From assembly GCA_947167215.1 (NCBI GenBank), contig CAMVHE010000023.1, positions 1 through 40,206 on the forward strand: a stretch of 40,206 nt of DNA. The letters run 5' to 3'. The position numbers and the translations under genes were made by a program. The stretch comes from an uncultured Clostridia bacterium (GTDB lineage Bacteria > Bacillota > Clostridia > Christensenellales > Aristaeellaceae). The notes under the pieces were generated by a model. It did no database searches and was not told the DNA's origin. It worked only from the letters and a program-made list of their open reading frames with translations. Positions 24,358-32,893 of the stretch are shown one piece after another; position 1 is the first letter of the stretch; each line of letters begins with the position of its first letter.

Positions 24358-24392
24358 ATGCAATAAAAGCAGCTTGGGCTGCTTATTTCCTC
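24358..24392 (-). promoter_or_regulatory. Hairpin between ribosome binding site and start codon of the zinc-ribbon gene
   Basis: Minus strand: AGGAGG, then AAGCAGC-CCAA-GCTGCTT (seven-pair hairpin), then TTATTGCAT and the ATG at 24357. No start codon with proper spacing from AGGAGG exists (only CTG or TTG codons intervene). The hairpin could bring the two together, or with its T-rich tail act as an attenuator. Confidence 0.5.
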
Positions 24393-24521
24393 CTGTTCAG
24401 ACAATTATCTCCGGAAGAATGAAATCAATCTGCCGGAAGAAGAAGGGGTAGTATTTTTGAATACTCTGTGATACAATACCAGTTATCCTACCAAAAATCA
24501 AGAAGTTGGAGGCGGACAATC

Positions 24522-25082
24522 ATGGCGAACGTGTTTGGAAGCGGGTTTGGCGACAGCTTCAGGGAAGATATTGTGACAGCTAAATCGACGGCATTGCAGA
24601 ATATTCTTTATATACTATGCTGGATTTTCATAGTCATATTTGGCCTGTATGCGCTTTTGAGCCTGCAGATTATTTTTGCAGCCTTTGATCTGGTAACGCT
24701 GTTCTTCTTACTTGCAAGCGCAGGTGCTGCTGTGGGTCTGTATTTTCTAAAAGACAGGCTGAAAACAGAATATGAATATACGTTTACGAACGGAATACTG
24801 GATTTTGCAAGAGTCTATCGGAGTGCTAAGCGTCAGGAACTGGGAAACATGAACGTACGCAACGTGAGTGCGTGCGGTCATGTGGCAAATCCGGCTTTCC
24901 AGCGTTTCCTTTCTATGAAGGATGTGGAAAAAAAGAACTGGTTTCTCAACCGTGATGGAAATCTGTTTTATTTCTACTATGTCAAGGATAATAAGAAGCA
25001 CATGATCGTCATAGAACCCAGCGAGGAAATGGTGGGCATGATCGTTCGGTGCCTGGATCCGGGCATTTATCAGGACAAATGA
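24522..25082 (+). CDS. Small membrane protein of unknown function (DUF6106-like)
   Basis: A 186-residue protein with two predicted membrane helices near residues 28-50 and 55-76, followed by a roughly 110-residue cytoplasmic domain that begins YEYTFTNGILDF and ends MIVIEPSEEMVGMI. I associate this pattern with an uncharacterised clostridial family (DUF6106), from memory and not a search. GGAGG precedes the ATG at 24522, and an upstream in-frame start lies in the promoter region. It has its own strong terminator, so it is probably monocistronic. The function is unknown. Confidence 0.75.
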   Translation: MANVFGSGFGDSFREDIVTAKSTALQNILYILCWIFIVIFGLYALLSLQIIFAAFDLVTLFFLLASAGAAVGLYFLKDRLKTEYEYTFTNGILDFARVYRSAKRQELGNMNVRNVSACGHVANPAFQRFLSMKDVEKKNWFLNRDGNLFYFYYVKDNKKHMIVIEPSEEMVGMIVRCLDPGIYQDK

Positions 25083-25094
25083 CGCATAATCGCG

Positions 25095-25122
25095 CCGGTG
25101 CGGTCCTCGCACCGGTTTTTTT
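25095..25122 (+). terminator. Intrinsic terminator after the small membrane protein gene
   Basis: Eight-pair stem CCGGTGCG/CGCACCGG, loop GTCCT, followed by seven T. Confidence 0.93.
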
Positions 25123-25134
25123 CGGGAGAAAAAG

Positions 25135-26283
25135 ATGATTTATTTGGATAACAGCGCGACAACCCGGGTATGTCCCGAGGCAGTTGCTGCGGTGGTCAGG
25201 CATATGGAAGAGGATTATTATAATCCTTCTGCGGCTTACGGACCTGCTCTTCTGATTGAAAAGGGTATACGCGCATGCAGGGAACATCTCCGGCGGGCTG
25301 CAGGTGCGGCCGGCTACCGGGTGGTTTATGTAGCCAGCGGAACCGAGGCAGATAACCTTGCTGTCCTGGGGGTTGCAGAGCATCGTCACAATGGTGCAAA
25401 TGTGGTTGTCAGCCCGTTTGAACATCCGGCAGTCATGGAAACCATTCAGCGGGCGGAAAAACTCGGGTATGAGATCCGTGTTCTGCCTGCGGGGACGGAT
25501 GGCAGGGTTGATCTGGAAAAAGCCTGTAGCATGATAGATGCAGATACATTGCTGGTCAGCTGCATGCAGGTAAGCAACGAGACGGGTGCAATTCAGCCGG
25601 TGACGGAACTGGCAAGGCAATTGCACCAGTCCAATCCGAGGGGGCTGATGCATGTAGATGGTGTACAGGGCTTTCTGCGTGTTCCGGTTCTGCTGAAGAA
25701 TCAGGGGATTGATCTGTATTCCATCAGCGGACATAAATTTCATGCTCCCAAAGGTATCGGTGCATTACTTGCACGGGAAGATATCCGGCTGGTTCCTCAG
25801 ATGACAGGAGGAGGCCAGGAAGAGAACCTGCGCTCCTCAACCCTCAATGTGCCCGGAATCTTTGGCCTCGATGCAGCGCTTTCAGCGATGCCGCAAGATG
25901 CAGGGGAGCGGTTGAGAAGATTGAAGCTGCGTCTTCTTGCCGATCTGACTTCCTTATCGGACATGAGGGTTAACGGACCGGATCCGGAAAATGAGACGCT
26001 CAGTGCACCACATATAATCAGCCTGTCCATCCGGGGCGTCAGGGGCGAGGTTATGCGCAATGCTCTGGAGGGCATGGGAGTACTGGTTTCCACAGGCTCG
26101 GCATGTGCATCCCATAAGCAGAAGGTGAGCAGCACCTTGCGGGCAATGGGGCTGACTACCGAGGAGGCAGATGGCACAATCCGGATCAGTCTGTCCGTGT
26201 ACAATACTGAGGAAGAAATGGATGAGGCGGCAGATTGCATTCAGCGGGCAGCTGTGATGCTGCGGGCATATCGGAGGAAATAA
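25135..26283 (+). CDS. Cysteine desulfurase (NifS/NifZ-like), partner of ThiI
   Basis: PLP enzyme that takes sulfur from cysteine as a persulfide. The 382-residue protein has YLDNSATT at 3-10, EHPAV with His97, HVDGVQ with Asp175, the PLP lysine in SGHK (Lys201), and the persulfide cysteine Cys324 in STGSACAS. The tight coupling to thiI (two bases apart) matches the NifZ-ThiI pair of Bacillus subtilis, where the desulfurase feeds ThiI for 4-thiouridine at tRNA position 8; that role is inferred from context. No IscU/SufU scaffold is nearby. Transcription must start close upstream: the preceding terminator ends only 12 bases before the ATG, and no promoter was seen in the gap. Confidence 0.9.
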   Translation: MIYLDNSATTRVCPEAVAAVVRHMEEDYYNPSAAYGPALLIEKGIRACREHLRRAAGAAGYRVVYVASGTEADNLAVLGVAEHRHNGANVVVSPFEHPAVMETIQRAEKLGYEIRVLPAGTDGRVDLEKACSMIDADTLLVSCMQVSNETGAIQPVTELARQLHQSNPRGLMHVDGVQGFLRVPVLLKNQGIDLYSISGHKFHAPKGIGALLAREDIRLVPQMTGGGQEENLRSSTLNVPGIFGLDAALSAMPQDAGERLRRLKLRLLADLTSLSDMRVNGPDPENETLSAPHIISLSIRGVRGEVMRNALEGMGVLVSTGSACASHKQKVSSTLRAMGLTTEEADGTIRISLSVYNTEEEMDEAADCIQRAAVMLRAYRRK

Positions 26284-26285
26284 AA

Positions 26286-27449
26286 GTGAGAGATTTGGTT
26301 CTGGTGCGGTTCGGCGAGGTGTTTCTCAAAGGGGAGAACCGTCCCTTCTTCATGAAAAAACTGGTTGATCATATCAAAACGTCTGTTGCACCGCTGGGCG
26401 GCAAAGTCTGGATGAGTGAAGGACGCATTTATGTCTCTGACTTTACGGATCAGCAGGCATGTATGGAACGGGTTGCCAAAGTCTTTGGCGTACATTCGGT
26501 ATCGCCTGCCGTGGAAATGGAAAAAGATGATTTTGAGCAGGTCTGTCATCAGGCTGCGGAGATGATGAAAAACATGACCGGAAGCTTTAAAGTCTTGGCC
26601 AGACGCTCCGACAAGCATTATCCGCTGACTTCTCCGGAAATCATGCGCCGCGCGGGCGGATATATTCTTGCACATACAGAAAATCTGACAGTGGATGTCC
26701 ATCATCCGGAGCATGAAATGACCATTGAGATCCGGGATCATGCCTATCTGAGCGTGGAGCGCATGATGGGCGTGGGCGGAATGCCCATGGGAACCAATGG
26801 AAAGGCCTGTCTCCTGCTGTCCGGTGGAATTGACAGCCCGGTGGCAGGCTATATGGTTGCCAAGCGGGGCGTGGAACTCTGCTGTGTACATTACCACTCT
26901 TTCCCTTATACCAGTGAATGGGCGAAAGAAAAAGTATTGAGCCTCGCAGATATTCTCTCCGGTTACTGTGGCCCGATGAAGGTGTTTGTAGTACCTTTTA
27001 CGGAGATTCAGATGCAAATCCATGAAAAATGCCCGGATAATTATACAACGCTCATCATGCGCCGGTATATGATGCGCATTGCAGAGATGCTTGCCAAACA
27101 GGAAGGTGCAGATGCGCTGATTACCGGAGAATCCGTGGGGCAGGTAGCAAGTCAGACGATGAAGGCGCTGACATGTACGGATGCAGTGGTAGATATGCCG
27201 GTATTCCGGCCGCTGATCGGTATGGATAAGAGCGAAATTGTCGAAAGAGCGGAGCAGATAGGAACCTTTAAGACCTCCTCACTGCCCTATGAGGACTGCT
27301 GCACAATCTTTACTCCCAAGCATCCGGCGACCAAGCCTTCCATGTCGGTTGTTCTGGCAGCAGAGGAGAAGCTGATGAGCGATGAACTTATTGCCAGAGC
27401 AGTGGAAGGAACGGAAGTCATTGCTTTCCCACGCCAGCAGACAGAATGA
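26286..27449 (+). CDS. thiI: tRNA uracil 4-sulfurtransferase ThiI
   Basis: Adenylates U8 of tRNA and inserts sulfur to make 4-thiouridine; some ThiI proteins also serve thiamin thiazole synthesis. The 387-residue protein has an N-terminal ferredoxin-like/THUMP region (about 1-165) and the PP-loop ATPase motif SGGIDS at 179-184. The C-terminal rhodanese domain of the E. coli protein is absent, as in Bacillus, so sulfur must come directly from the neighbouring desulfurase. YEDCCTIFTPKHPATKP near the C-terminus carries the conserved Cys pair. It starts at GTG 26286 (GGAGG eight bases upstream); other in-frame starts are inside the desulfurase gene. Confidence 0.93.
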   Translation: MRDLVLVRFGEVFLKGENRPFFMKKLVDHIKTSVAPLGGKVWMSEGRIYVSDFTDQQACMERVAKVFGVHSVSPAVEMEKDDFEQVCHQAAEMMKNMTGSFKVLARRSDKHYPLTSPEIMRRAGGYILAHTENLTVDVHHPEHEMTIEIRDHAYLSVERMMGVGGMPMGTNGKACLLLSGGIDSPVAGYMVAKRGVELCCVHYHSFPYTSEWAKEKVLSLADILSGYCGPMKVFVVPFTEIQMQIHEKCPDNYTTLIMRRYMMRIAEMLAKQEGADALITGESVGQVASQTMKALTCTDAVVDMPVFRPLIGMDKSEIVERAEQIGTFKTSSLPYEDCCTIFTPKHPATKPSMSVVLAAEEKLMSDELIARAVEGTEVIAFPRQQTE

Positions 27450-27474
27450 TAAAAAAGGGTTCCCATAAAGGGAA

Positions 27475-27503
27475 TTGTGTAAGTGTTTAAAATCTGTTAT
27501 ACT
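27475..27503 (+). promoter_or_regulatory. Sigma-A promoter of the Asp23/AmaP operon
   Basis: TTGTGT (27475-27480), 17-base spacer, TATACT (27498-27503), 30 bases before the start codon. It is the only clear promoter ahead of the 12-kb plus-strand gene run that follows. Confidence 0.6.
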
Positions 27504-27533
27504 ACGGCATACCAATAATGGAGGTGTAACGGT

Positions 27534-28109
27534 ATGAATAAAGAACCGATGAATGATATGGAACTCAATACCCATGAGGAGGGGCAGATTACCTATGCCA
27601 ATGAAGTAGTGGCTACCATTGTTACGGTTGCAACTACAGAAGTGGAAGGTATTTCCGGCATTTCCGGAGCGAATTCCCTGACTGGTTTTATGCAGAAGGG
27701 GAAGATACCCAGAGGGGTTAAGGTCGATATGAGCACGGGTGATGTAGCGGTGGATCTGTCGGTTACGGTCGACTATGGCATCCCGATTCAGAAGGTGGGA
27801 AGAAACTGCCAGGAGAATGTGCGCAAGTCGGTGGAATCCATGACAGGACTTCACGTGGCAAAAGTCGACCTCCATGTGGTTGGCGTGAGCTTTGAAAAGG
27901 AAAATGCCGAGATGCAGGAGAGCCAGAAGCTTGCTCTCAGCCTGGAGGCGGAAGAGGAAGCACATGCCATCGAGGAGCCGAACAGCCAGCTTGAGTATTC
28001 CGAAGAAAGCTCGGTAGTGGAAGAACCGGATGATGAAACGGTTGAACTGGTGGAAGAAGAATCGCCAGTGGAACCGGAAGAAGAGGAGAATGGAGCTCCG
28101 GAAGCGTAA
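27534..28109 (+). CDS. Asp23/Gls24 family envelope stress response protein
   Basis: A 191-residue protein. Residues about 15-120 are the Asp23/Gls24 domain (ITYANEVVATIVTVATTEVEGI, SVTVDYGIPI, and a VRKSVESMTGL helix), which polymerises at the membrane through AmaP in Staphylococcus. The last ~55 residues form a strongly acidic Glu/Asp-rich tail not typical of the family; the neighbour AmaP-like protein has a similar tail. It starts with GGAGG and the first ATG after the promoter at 27475-27503. The cell-envelope stress role is inferred from the family. Confidence 0.88.
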   Translation: MNKEPMNDMELNTHEEGQITYANEVVATIVTVATTEVEGISGISGANSLTGFMQKGKIPRGVKVDMSTGDVAVDLSVTVDYGIPIQKVGRNCQENVRKSVESMTGLHVAKVDLHVVGVSFEKENAEMQESQKLALSLEAEEEAHAIEEPNSQLEYSEESSVVEEPDDETVELVEEESPVEPEEEENGAPEA

Positions 28110-28144
28110 ACTGCGCAGAATAGATTAACGGAGGAGGAAATGCA

Positions 28145-28999
28145 ATGAAGAAACCAATCATGGATAAAGTTGTCACGGCAGTATCTGCTGTGCTTGCCAT
28201 TGGAGCTGCCGGCTTTCTTTTGCTGATGATGTCCGGCCGGCTGCCTGCTCAAAGCGTAGCAGATGGCATTGCCCGTTACAATTTTGCTTCGCCGGCAGGA
28301 TTCCTGTTCGCCCTGGCGATTATTGCATTACTGCTCATTCTGGCCTTTCTTCTGATCATCTCGCTGCTTCCCAACCGGGAAAAGCGTTCAAGCAGTTTTG
28401 CTGTCCAGCAGAATGAAAATGGCACGGTCCGTATTTCCCTTAAGGCATTGGAAACACTGGTGAACAAATGCCTTGATCAACATGCAGAGCTTAAAGTGGT
28501 TACTTCCTCTCTTTTCAGTGATGAGCAGAGCGTAAGGGTAGATATTCATATTGTTCTGCAGACAGACATCAGCATGCCGATGGCTATTTCTGTCCTCCAG
28601 AAACAGGTCAAGCGGTATCTGGAAGCCTGTTCGGGCGTAGATGTCAAGGAGGTCCGGATCTTTGTGGATTCCACCATGCCATCTTCGGAAGCTACCAGGG
28701 AGAGTCCTTATGCTATTCCGGAGAGTATGCTGAAACTGGACGACTGGCTGAAGGCACCGGAAACATTATCGCTGCAGGATGCTGCTCCGGAACAGGTTGC
28801 AGAGGAAGAGGAAGACGATATATCTGCAGAAGAGACAACGGAAACGGAAGAAGCGGAAATTGAGAAATCGGATTCCGATGAAGAAGAAAGCATGGAATCC
28901 GAGTTTGCCATGGCGGACGATCCTGAACCGGATGCCGATGAAAATGATGCTGATGCTGAAACGGAATCGGATGACGAAGAAACGGACAAGGAGATGTAA
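28145..28999 (+). CDS. amaP: Alkaline shock response membrane anchor protein AmaP
   Basis: A 284-residue membrane protein with two predicted helices, about 8-30 and 52-75, then a ferredoxin-like cytoplasmic domain (about 90-180) with the AmaP pattern (ISLKALETLVNKCL, VRVDIHIVLQTDISMP, VKRYLEACSGVDVKEVRIFV). In Staphylococcus AmaP anchors Asp23 to the membrane, and gene order here is the same. The C-terminal ~70 residues are extremely acidic (Glu/Asp runs), an addition not seen in short AmaP proteins I know. GGAGGAGG precedes the ATG. Confidence 0.88.
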   Translation: MKKPIMDKVVTAVSAVLAIGAAGFLLLMMSGRLPAQSVADGIARYNFASPAGFLFALAIIALLLILAFLLIISLLPNREKRSSSFAVQQNENGTVRISLKALETLVNKCLDQHAELKVVTSSLFSDEQSVRVDIHIVLQTDISMPMAISVLQKQVKRYLEACSGVDVKEVRIFVDSTMPSSEATRESPYAIPESMLKLDDWLKAPETLSLQDAAPEQVAEEEEDDISAEETTETEEAEIEKSDSDEEESMESEFAMADDPEPDADENDADAETESDDEETDKEM

Positions 29000-29002
29000 G
29001 CC

Positions 29003-29242
29003 ATGATGGATCTTAAGACCTTTTTGAATCAGCTTTTCACACCGGGAACTGTCCCGTGTATGATTCTGGGGGCAGTTCTCGGAGTGCTTTTCGCTGTACT
29101 CTGTCTGACGATTGGCGTCGGGAAGGCGGTACTGATTGGTGCTTTCTGTCTGGTTGGTGCATTTGTTGGCGGAGTCAAGGATAAGAAGGAATGGGTAAAA
29201 CGATGCATCCTGTTTTTCAGGCGGGATGATGCAGACCGATAA
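29003..29242 (+). CDS. Small membrane protein, DUF2273-like
   Basis: A 79-residue protein with two closely spaced hydrophobic segments (about 17-38 and 41-57) and a short basic tail (DKKEWVKRCILFFRRDD). Size, topology and position directly after Asp23 and amaP match DUF2273 proteins, which often accompany this pair; the match is by pattern and context. The ATG at 29003 follows AAGGAG and lies 3 bases after amaP; ATG 29006 is equally possible. A membrane role in the same stress complex is inferred. Confidence 0.75.
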   Translation: MMDLKTFLNQLFTPGTVPCMILGAVLGVLFAVLCLTIGVGKAVLIGAFCLVGAFVGGVKDKKEWVKRCILFFRRDDADR

Positions 29243-29257
29243 TGGAAGGAAGTAAAC

Positions 29258-29677
29258 ATGTCAAGGCCACAGGCAAGGATTGCTGCAATGCAGCTGGTTT
29301 TTGAACAGCTGTTTGGAGGCGAGGGGGATCATGAGACCCTGGTGGATCTCATTGAATATACCCCGGATGCCGAGGATCAGAAATTCATTGATGCAATTAC
29401 TCAGGGCGTTGCTGCCCATCATACAGAAATTGATGCTGAGATCTCTTCCTGTTTACGCAGATGGACCATTGAACGCATTGCCCGTGTAGACCTGGCAGTG
29501 CTGCGTGTAGCTGTTTATGAGATGCTTTATATGAAAGCTCCTGCAGCAATGGTAATCAACGAAGCAGTTGAAATAACCCGCAAGTATGGAGCGGAGGAAT
29601 CGTGCCCGTTTATCAATGGGGTACTGGGAACGATACACAGAAAGCAGGAAAATCATGAAAGCAGTTCTCGGGCTTGA
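29258..29677 (+). CDS. nusB: Transcription antitermination factor NusB
   Basis: All-helical protein that, with NusE (S10), binds boxA RNA and supports rRNA transcription. The 139-residue protein has the family signatures MQLVFEQLF near the N-terminus and the RIARVDLAVLRVAVYEML helix (about 74-91), then INEAVEITRKYG and FINGVLGTIHR. Complete. AAGGAAG precedes the ATG. The 3' end overlaps the TsaD-like gene by 23 bases, suggesting coupled translation. Confidence 0.95.
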   Translation: MSRPQARIAAMQLVFEQLFGGEGDHETLVDLIEYTPDAEDQKFIDAITQGVAAHHTEIDAEISSCLRRWTIERIARVDLAVLRVAVYEMLYMKAPAAMVINEAVEITRKYGAEESCPFINGVLGTIHRKQENHESSSRA

Positions 29678-30617
29678 TACGAGCTGTTATACAACTTCGG
29701 CAGCCCTGGTGGATATTGATGGTAATATCCTCAATTCTTCCCGGCAATTGCTGAATGTGCCTGCAGGAGAACGGGGACTGCAGCAGTCACAGGCATTGTT
29801 CCAGCATGTGACGCGTCTGCCGGAACGAATCAGTGCTGTGCTGGCAGGTTATTCGGGGAAAATCTGTGCAGTCAGTGCCAGCGTGCGTCCTCGCCCGCTG
29901 GCGGATTCCTATATGCCCGTGTTTCGCGCTGGAGAGAGTCAGGCACGATCAGCAGCAACACTGCTGGGCGTGCCTTTTTATCCTTTTTCACATCAGGAAG
30001 GACATGTGGCAGCTGCAATGGTGGATTCCGGCATCGACAGAACGCGTCCTTTTCTGGCAGTTCATCTGTCCGGCGGAACAACGGAAGTCCTGATTGCATC
30101 GGAAGGAACACTGACATTGCTTGCAGGAACACTGGATCTGCATGCAGGACAGCTGGTCGACCGGCTGGGGGTTGCGATGGGAATGTCATTCCCGGCAGGT
30201 CCGCATCTTGAAGCACTGGCATTGCGCGGCGAATCCAGTGGAAGTGTCGGAGTATCCATCCGGAATGGATCCTGTTCCATTGCCGGAGCGGAAACCAAAT
30301 TGCGCAAAATGCTCTCTGCGGGTCTCCCTCAGGAGACAGTGGCCGCGGAGCTGTATGATTTCCTCGGCAGAACGGTGGAAAGAATGCTGGAAGATGCAGC
30401 AGAAAAGACTGGCTGCAGTCAGGCTCTTCTTGCAGGAGGAGTTGCCTCTTCTGCGCTTTTCCGGATTCTGCTGACACAACGTGCGGATAAACGGAGATTT
30501 CATTGTGCTCTGCATTTTGCAAGGCCTGAGCTGTCGGGGGACAACGCCTGCGGCATCGCCTTGCTGGGAGCAGACTATTATCGAAAGGAGCATGCACATG
30601 GCAGCGGAGAGAATTGA
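29655..30617 (+). CDS. TsaD/Kae1-like ASKHA protein (M22 family), distinct from canonical TsaD
   Basis: A 320-residue relative of TsaD, the threonylcarbamoyl transferase that modifies tRNA at A37. It keeps the fold signatures: [13 protein letters not shown] (phosphate loop) at 6-18, HQEGH (His113, His117, the metal pair), LSGGTTEV at 138-145, GGVASS at 261-266, and SGDN with Asp297, the third metal ligand. But the canonical NxxxxVSQ and SFSGLKT motifs are altered (SIAGAETKL), and the context is nusB-xseA rather than tsaB/tsaE. Clostridia often carry such a paralogue here. Its true substrate is unknown. The start at 29655 gives AGGAAA upstream; earlier in-frame codons lie within nusB. Confidence 0.8.
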   Translation: MKAVLGLDTSCYTTSAALVDIDGNILNSSRQLLNVPAGERGLQQSQALFQHVTRLPERISAVLAGYSGKICAVSASVRPRPLADSYMPVFRAGESQARSAATLLGVPFYPFSHQEGHVAAAMVDSGIDRTRPFLAVHLSGGTTEVLIASEGTLTLLAGTLDLHAGQLVDRLGVAMGMSFPAGPHLEALALRGESSGSVGVSIRNGSCSIAGAETKLRKMLSAGLPQETVAAELYDFLGRTVERMLEDAAEKTGCSQALLAGGVASSALFRILLTQRADKRRFHCALHFARPELSGDNACGIALLGADYYRKEHAHGSGEN

Positions 30618-31446
30618 CGGAAAACTGATCGCGCAGAAGGTTCGCGAGGAGGCGGCAGGGGAAGCTGCAGCACTCAGGGAGGCAGGCATTATTCCTAGTC
30701 TTGTTGTAATCTGGGTGGGAGATAATCCGGCCAGCAAAACATATGTGGGAAACAAGGAAAAGGCTGCAAAGGCAGCAGGAATAGAAGCCAGGGTAATGCA
30801 TTTGCCGGAAGAAACCACCCAGCAGGATGTAGTGAACCTTGTGCGTTCCCTGAATGAGGATAAGGCGGTGCATGGCATTTTGGTGCAGCTGCCGTTGCCG
30901 GCTCATATGAATGAAGCGGAAGTGCTTGCTGAGGTATCTCCGGAGAAGGACGTAGACGGGTTTACGTCAGCCTCCAGCGGAAGGCTGATGATCGGAGAAG
31001 ATGGGTTTGTACCATGTACTCCGTTAGGAATCATGAAAATGCTCGAAGTCATCGGAGAAAAAGTTGAAGGAAAGCATGCTGTCGTGGTAGGCAGAAGCCG
31101 CATTGTCGGGAAACCAATGGCGCTGCTGCTTCTGGCACAGAATGCCACGGTAACGGTATGCCATTCGCGTACGTCGGATCTGGCGTCAATAACCCGGCAG
31201 GCAGATATATTGGTGGCTGCAGTGGGAAAGCCGCGGATGATTACGGGAGATATGGTCAAACCAGGAGCTACGGTCATAGATGTCGGAATCAACCGGGTAG
31301 AAGGAAAGCTTTGCGGCGACGTGGATGAAGCGAGCGTTTCGGCCGTAGCAGGCAAGCTGACGCCGGTACCGGGCGGGGTGGGGCCGATGACCATTGCCAT
31401 GCTGCTGTGCAACACCCTGAAGGCGGCGAAACGATGTGGCAACTAG
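30598..31446 (+). CDS. folD: Bifunctional methylenetetrahydrofolate dehydrogenase/cyclohydrolase
   Basis: NADP-dependent oxidation of 5,10-methylene-THF followed by hydrolysis to 10-formyl-THF. The 282-residue protein has Tyr49 and Lys53 in YVGNK (catalytic pair), [13 protein letters not shown] with the folate site, GRSRIVGKP (cofactor loop), DVGINRV and [10 protein letters not shown] near the C-terminus. Complete and standard length. Start choice: AAAGGAG lies seven bases before ATG 30598, while ATG 30592 is too close to it. It overlaps the TsaD-like gene by 20 bases and xseA by 11. Confidence 0.95.
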   Translation: MAAERIDGKLIAQKVREEAAGEAAALREAGIIPSLVVIWVGDNPASKTYVGNKEKAAKAAGIEARVMHLPEETTQQDVVNLVRSLNEDKAVHGILVQLPLPAHMNEAEVLAEVSPEKDVDGFTSASSGRLMIGEDGFVPCTPLGIMKMLEVIGEKVEGKHAVVVGRSRIVGKPMALLLLAQNATVTVCHSRTSDLASITRQADILVAAVGKPRMITGDMVKPGATVIDVGINRVEGKLCGDVDEASVSAVAGKLTPVPGGVGPMTIAMLLCNTLKAAKRCGN

Positions 31447-32647
31447 ACCCAAGCTCAGCGTCAGCCAGCTGAATGATTATGTAGCCGCTGTTCTTCAGCG
31501 TGATCCTCTGCTCGTCAGTGTCGAAGTTACAGGAGAAATCAGTAACCTGAAAATGCACCAGACAGGGATGATGTTTTTCACTCTGAAGGATGCCAGGGCA
31601 GCGGTTTCCTGTATTATGTTTGCGGGGGATGTGGAGCGTCTTGCCATATCCCTTTCGGAAGGGCTCAAGGTAACAGCAATAGGTTCCGTAGGATTGTATG
31701 CAAAAGGCGGACAGTACCGCCTTACGGTACGGGAACTTCACAGTGCCGGGATGGGTGTCCTGTATGAACAACTGCAGAAACGCAAGGCAAAAATGCTTGC
31801 AGAGGGTGTCTTCGACAGTAACCGAAAAAAAGCTCTGCCGTCCACGGTACATACTCTGGGCGTTGTTTCATCGCCGACTGGTGCAGTTATTCATGATATC
31901 ATGAGCGTTTCATTGCGCCGTGACCCCGGAGTCAGGATACTGCTGTGTCCCGTGCGCGTGCAGGGAGTCGGAGCAGATCTGGAAGTGGCGCAGGCGATTC
32001 GACGGCTGGACGCCATGCCGGAGGTCAGCGTGATCATTATTGCCAGAGGAGGAGGTTCTCTTGAAGATCTTTGGACCTTTAACGAGGAATCGGTTGTTTA
32101 TGCGGTGGCGGAAGCACGGAAACCAATCATTTCTGCTATAGGACATGAGACTGATTACACCCTCTGTGATCTGGCTGCGGATATGAGAGCACCGACGCCA
32201 TCGGCTGCCGCTGAACTGGCGGTTCCGTGCAGAGATGAGCTGCTGGAGGAAATCTTCAGCCTTCGCGAGGGGCTGCGGGACAGTGCTCTGCGCAGACTGG
32301 AAATGGAAAAACAGAAACTTCAGGTCCTGCGCCTGCGACTTGCTGCGGAACAGCCTCAGAAGCGGGTGCAGGAGCAGCTGAAGAGTGTTCTTCACCTTCG
32401 AGCTGCCCTCCAGGAAGCAATGGCAAGGCGCATGACGGCAGAAGAGAACCGTCTGGCAAGACAGCGGGAGGCACTGAATATGCTCAGCCCTTATCAGGTT
32501 CTGGGACGTGGATATACGCTGGTAAAGGATGCCTCCGGCAATCTGCTGCGGGAGGCAGGTTCCATTTCACCGCGGCAGCCATTTGTGGTAATCTTTGCAG
32601 ATGGCCAGGTCAATGCCATAGCGGAGCAGATAGAAATGAAGGAGTAA
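31436..32647 (+). CDS. xseA: Exodeoxyribonuclease VII large subunit
   Basis: Large subunit of the ssDNA exonuclease ExoVII used in repair and degradation. The 403-residue protein has the N-terminal OB fold (about 5-100, with [20 protein letters not shown]), the catalytic domain ([53 protein letters not shown]), then the coiled-coil C-terminal region that binds XseB. It starts at GTG 31436, overlapping folD by 11 bases. Length is normal. Confidence 0.95.
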   Translation: MATRPKLSVSQLNDYVAAVLQRDPLLVSVEVTGEISNLKMHQTGMMFFTLKDARAAVSCIMFAGDVERLAISLSEGLKVTAIGSVGLYAKGGQYRLTVRELHSAGMGVLYEQLQKRKAKMLAEGVFDSNRKKALPSTVHTLGVVSSPTGAVIHDIMSVSLRRDPGVRILLCPVRVQGVGADLEVAQAIRRLDAMPEVSVIIIARGGGSLEDLWTFNEESVVYAVAEARKPIISAIGHETDYTLCDLAADMRAPTPSAAAELAVPCRDELLEEIFSLREGLRDSALRRLEMEKQKLQVLRLRLAAEQPQKRVQEQLKSVLHLRAALQEAMARRMTAEENRLARQREALNMLSPYQVLGRGYTLVKDASGNLLREAGSISPRQPFVVIFADGQVNAIAEQIEMKE

Positions 32648-32650
32648 GCC

Positions 32651-32893
32651 ATGGAGGACAAGAAAAAGCAGACCTATGAAGAAGGAGTTTCCCGTCTGGA
32701 AAGCATCATAGCCATGATGAATGGGGGAGAAAAAACGCTGGAAGAACTCATGGGTCTGTATGAAGAGGGAATGAAGCTCGCGGCAACACTGGAGGAGGAA
32801 CTGGTACGGCATGAAGCCAGTATCCGCCAGATTGACCGGGTCACCGGACAGATTGCCAGCATGGAGGTTGAAAATGTTGAACAGGAACTTTGA
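32651..32893 (+). CDS. xseB: Exodeoxyribonuclease VII small subunit
   Basis: An 80-residue all-helical protein with the XseB pattern (YEEGVSRLESIIAMMNGGEKTLEELMGLYEEGMKL). Several copies coat the coiled coil of XseA to form active ExoVII. It starts three bases after xseA behind AAGGAG, and its end overlaps ispA by 20 bases. Confidence 0.95.
   Translation: MEDKKKQTYEEGVSRLESIIAMMNGGEKTLEELMGLYEEGMKLAATLEEELVRHEASIRQIDRVTGQIASMEVENVEQEL

Noticed and set aside
27450-27475. Weak TTCCC/GGGAA hairpin after thiI considered as terminator
   Set aside because: Only five pairs and no T run; may slow transcription but is not convincing.
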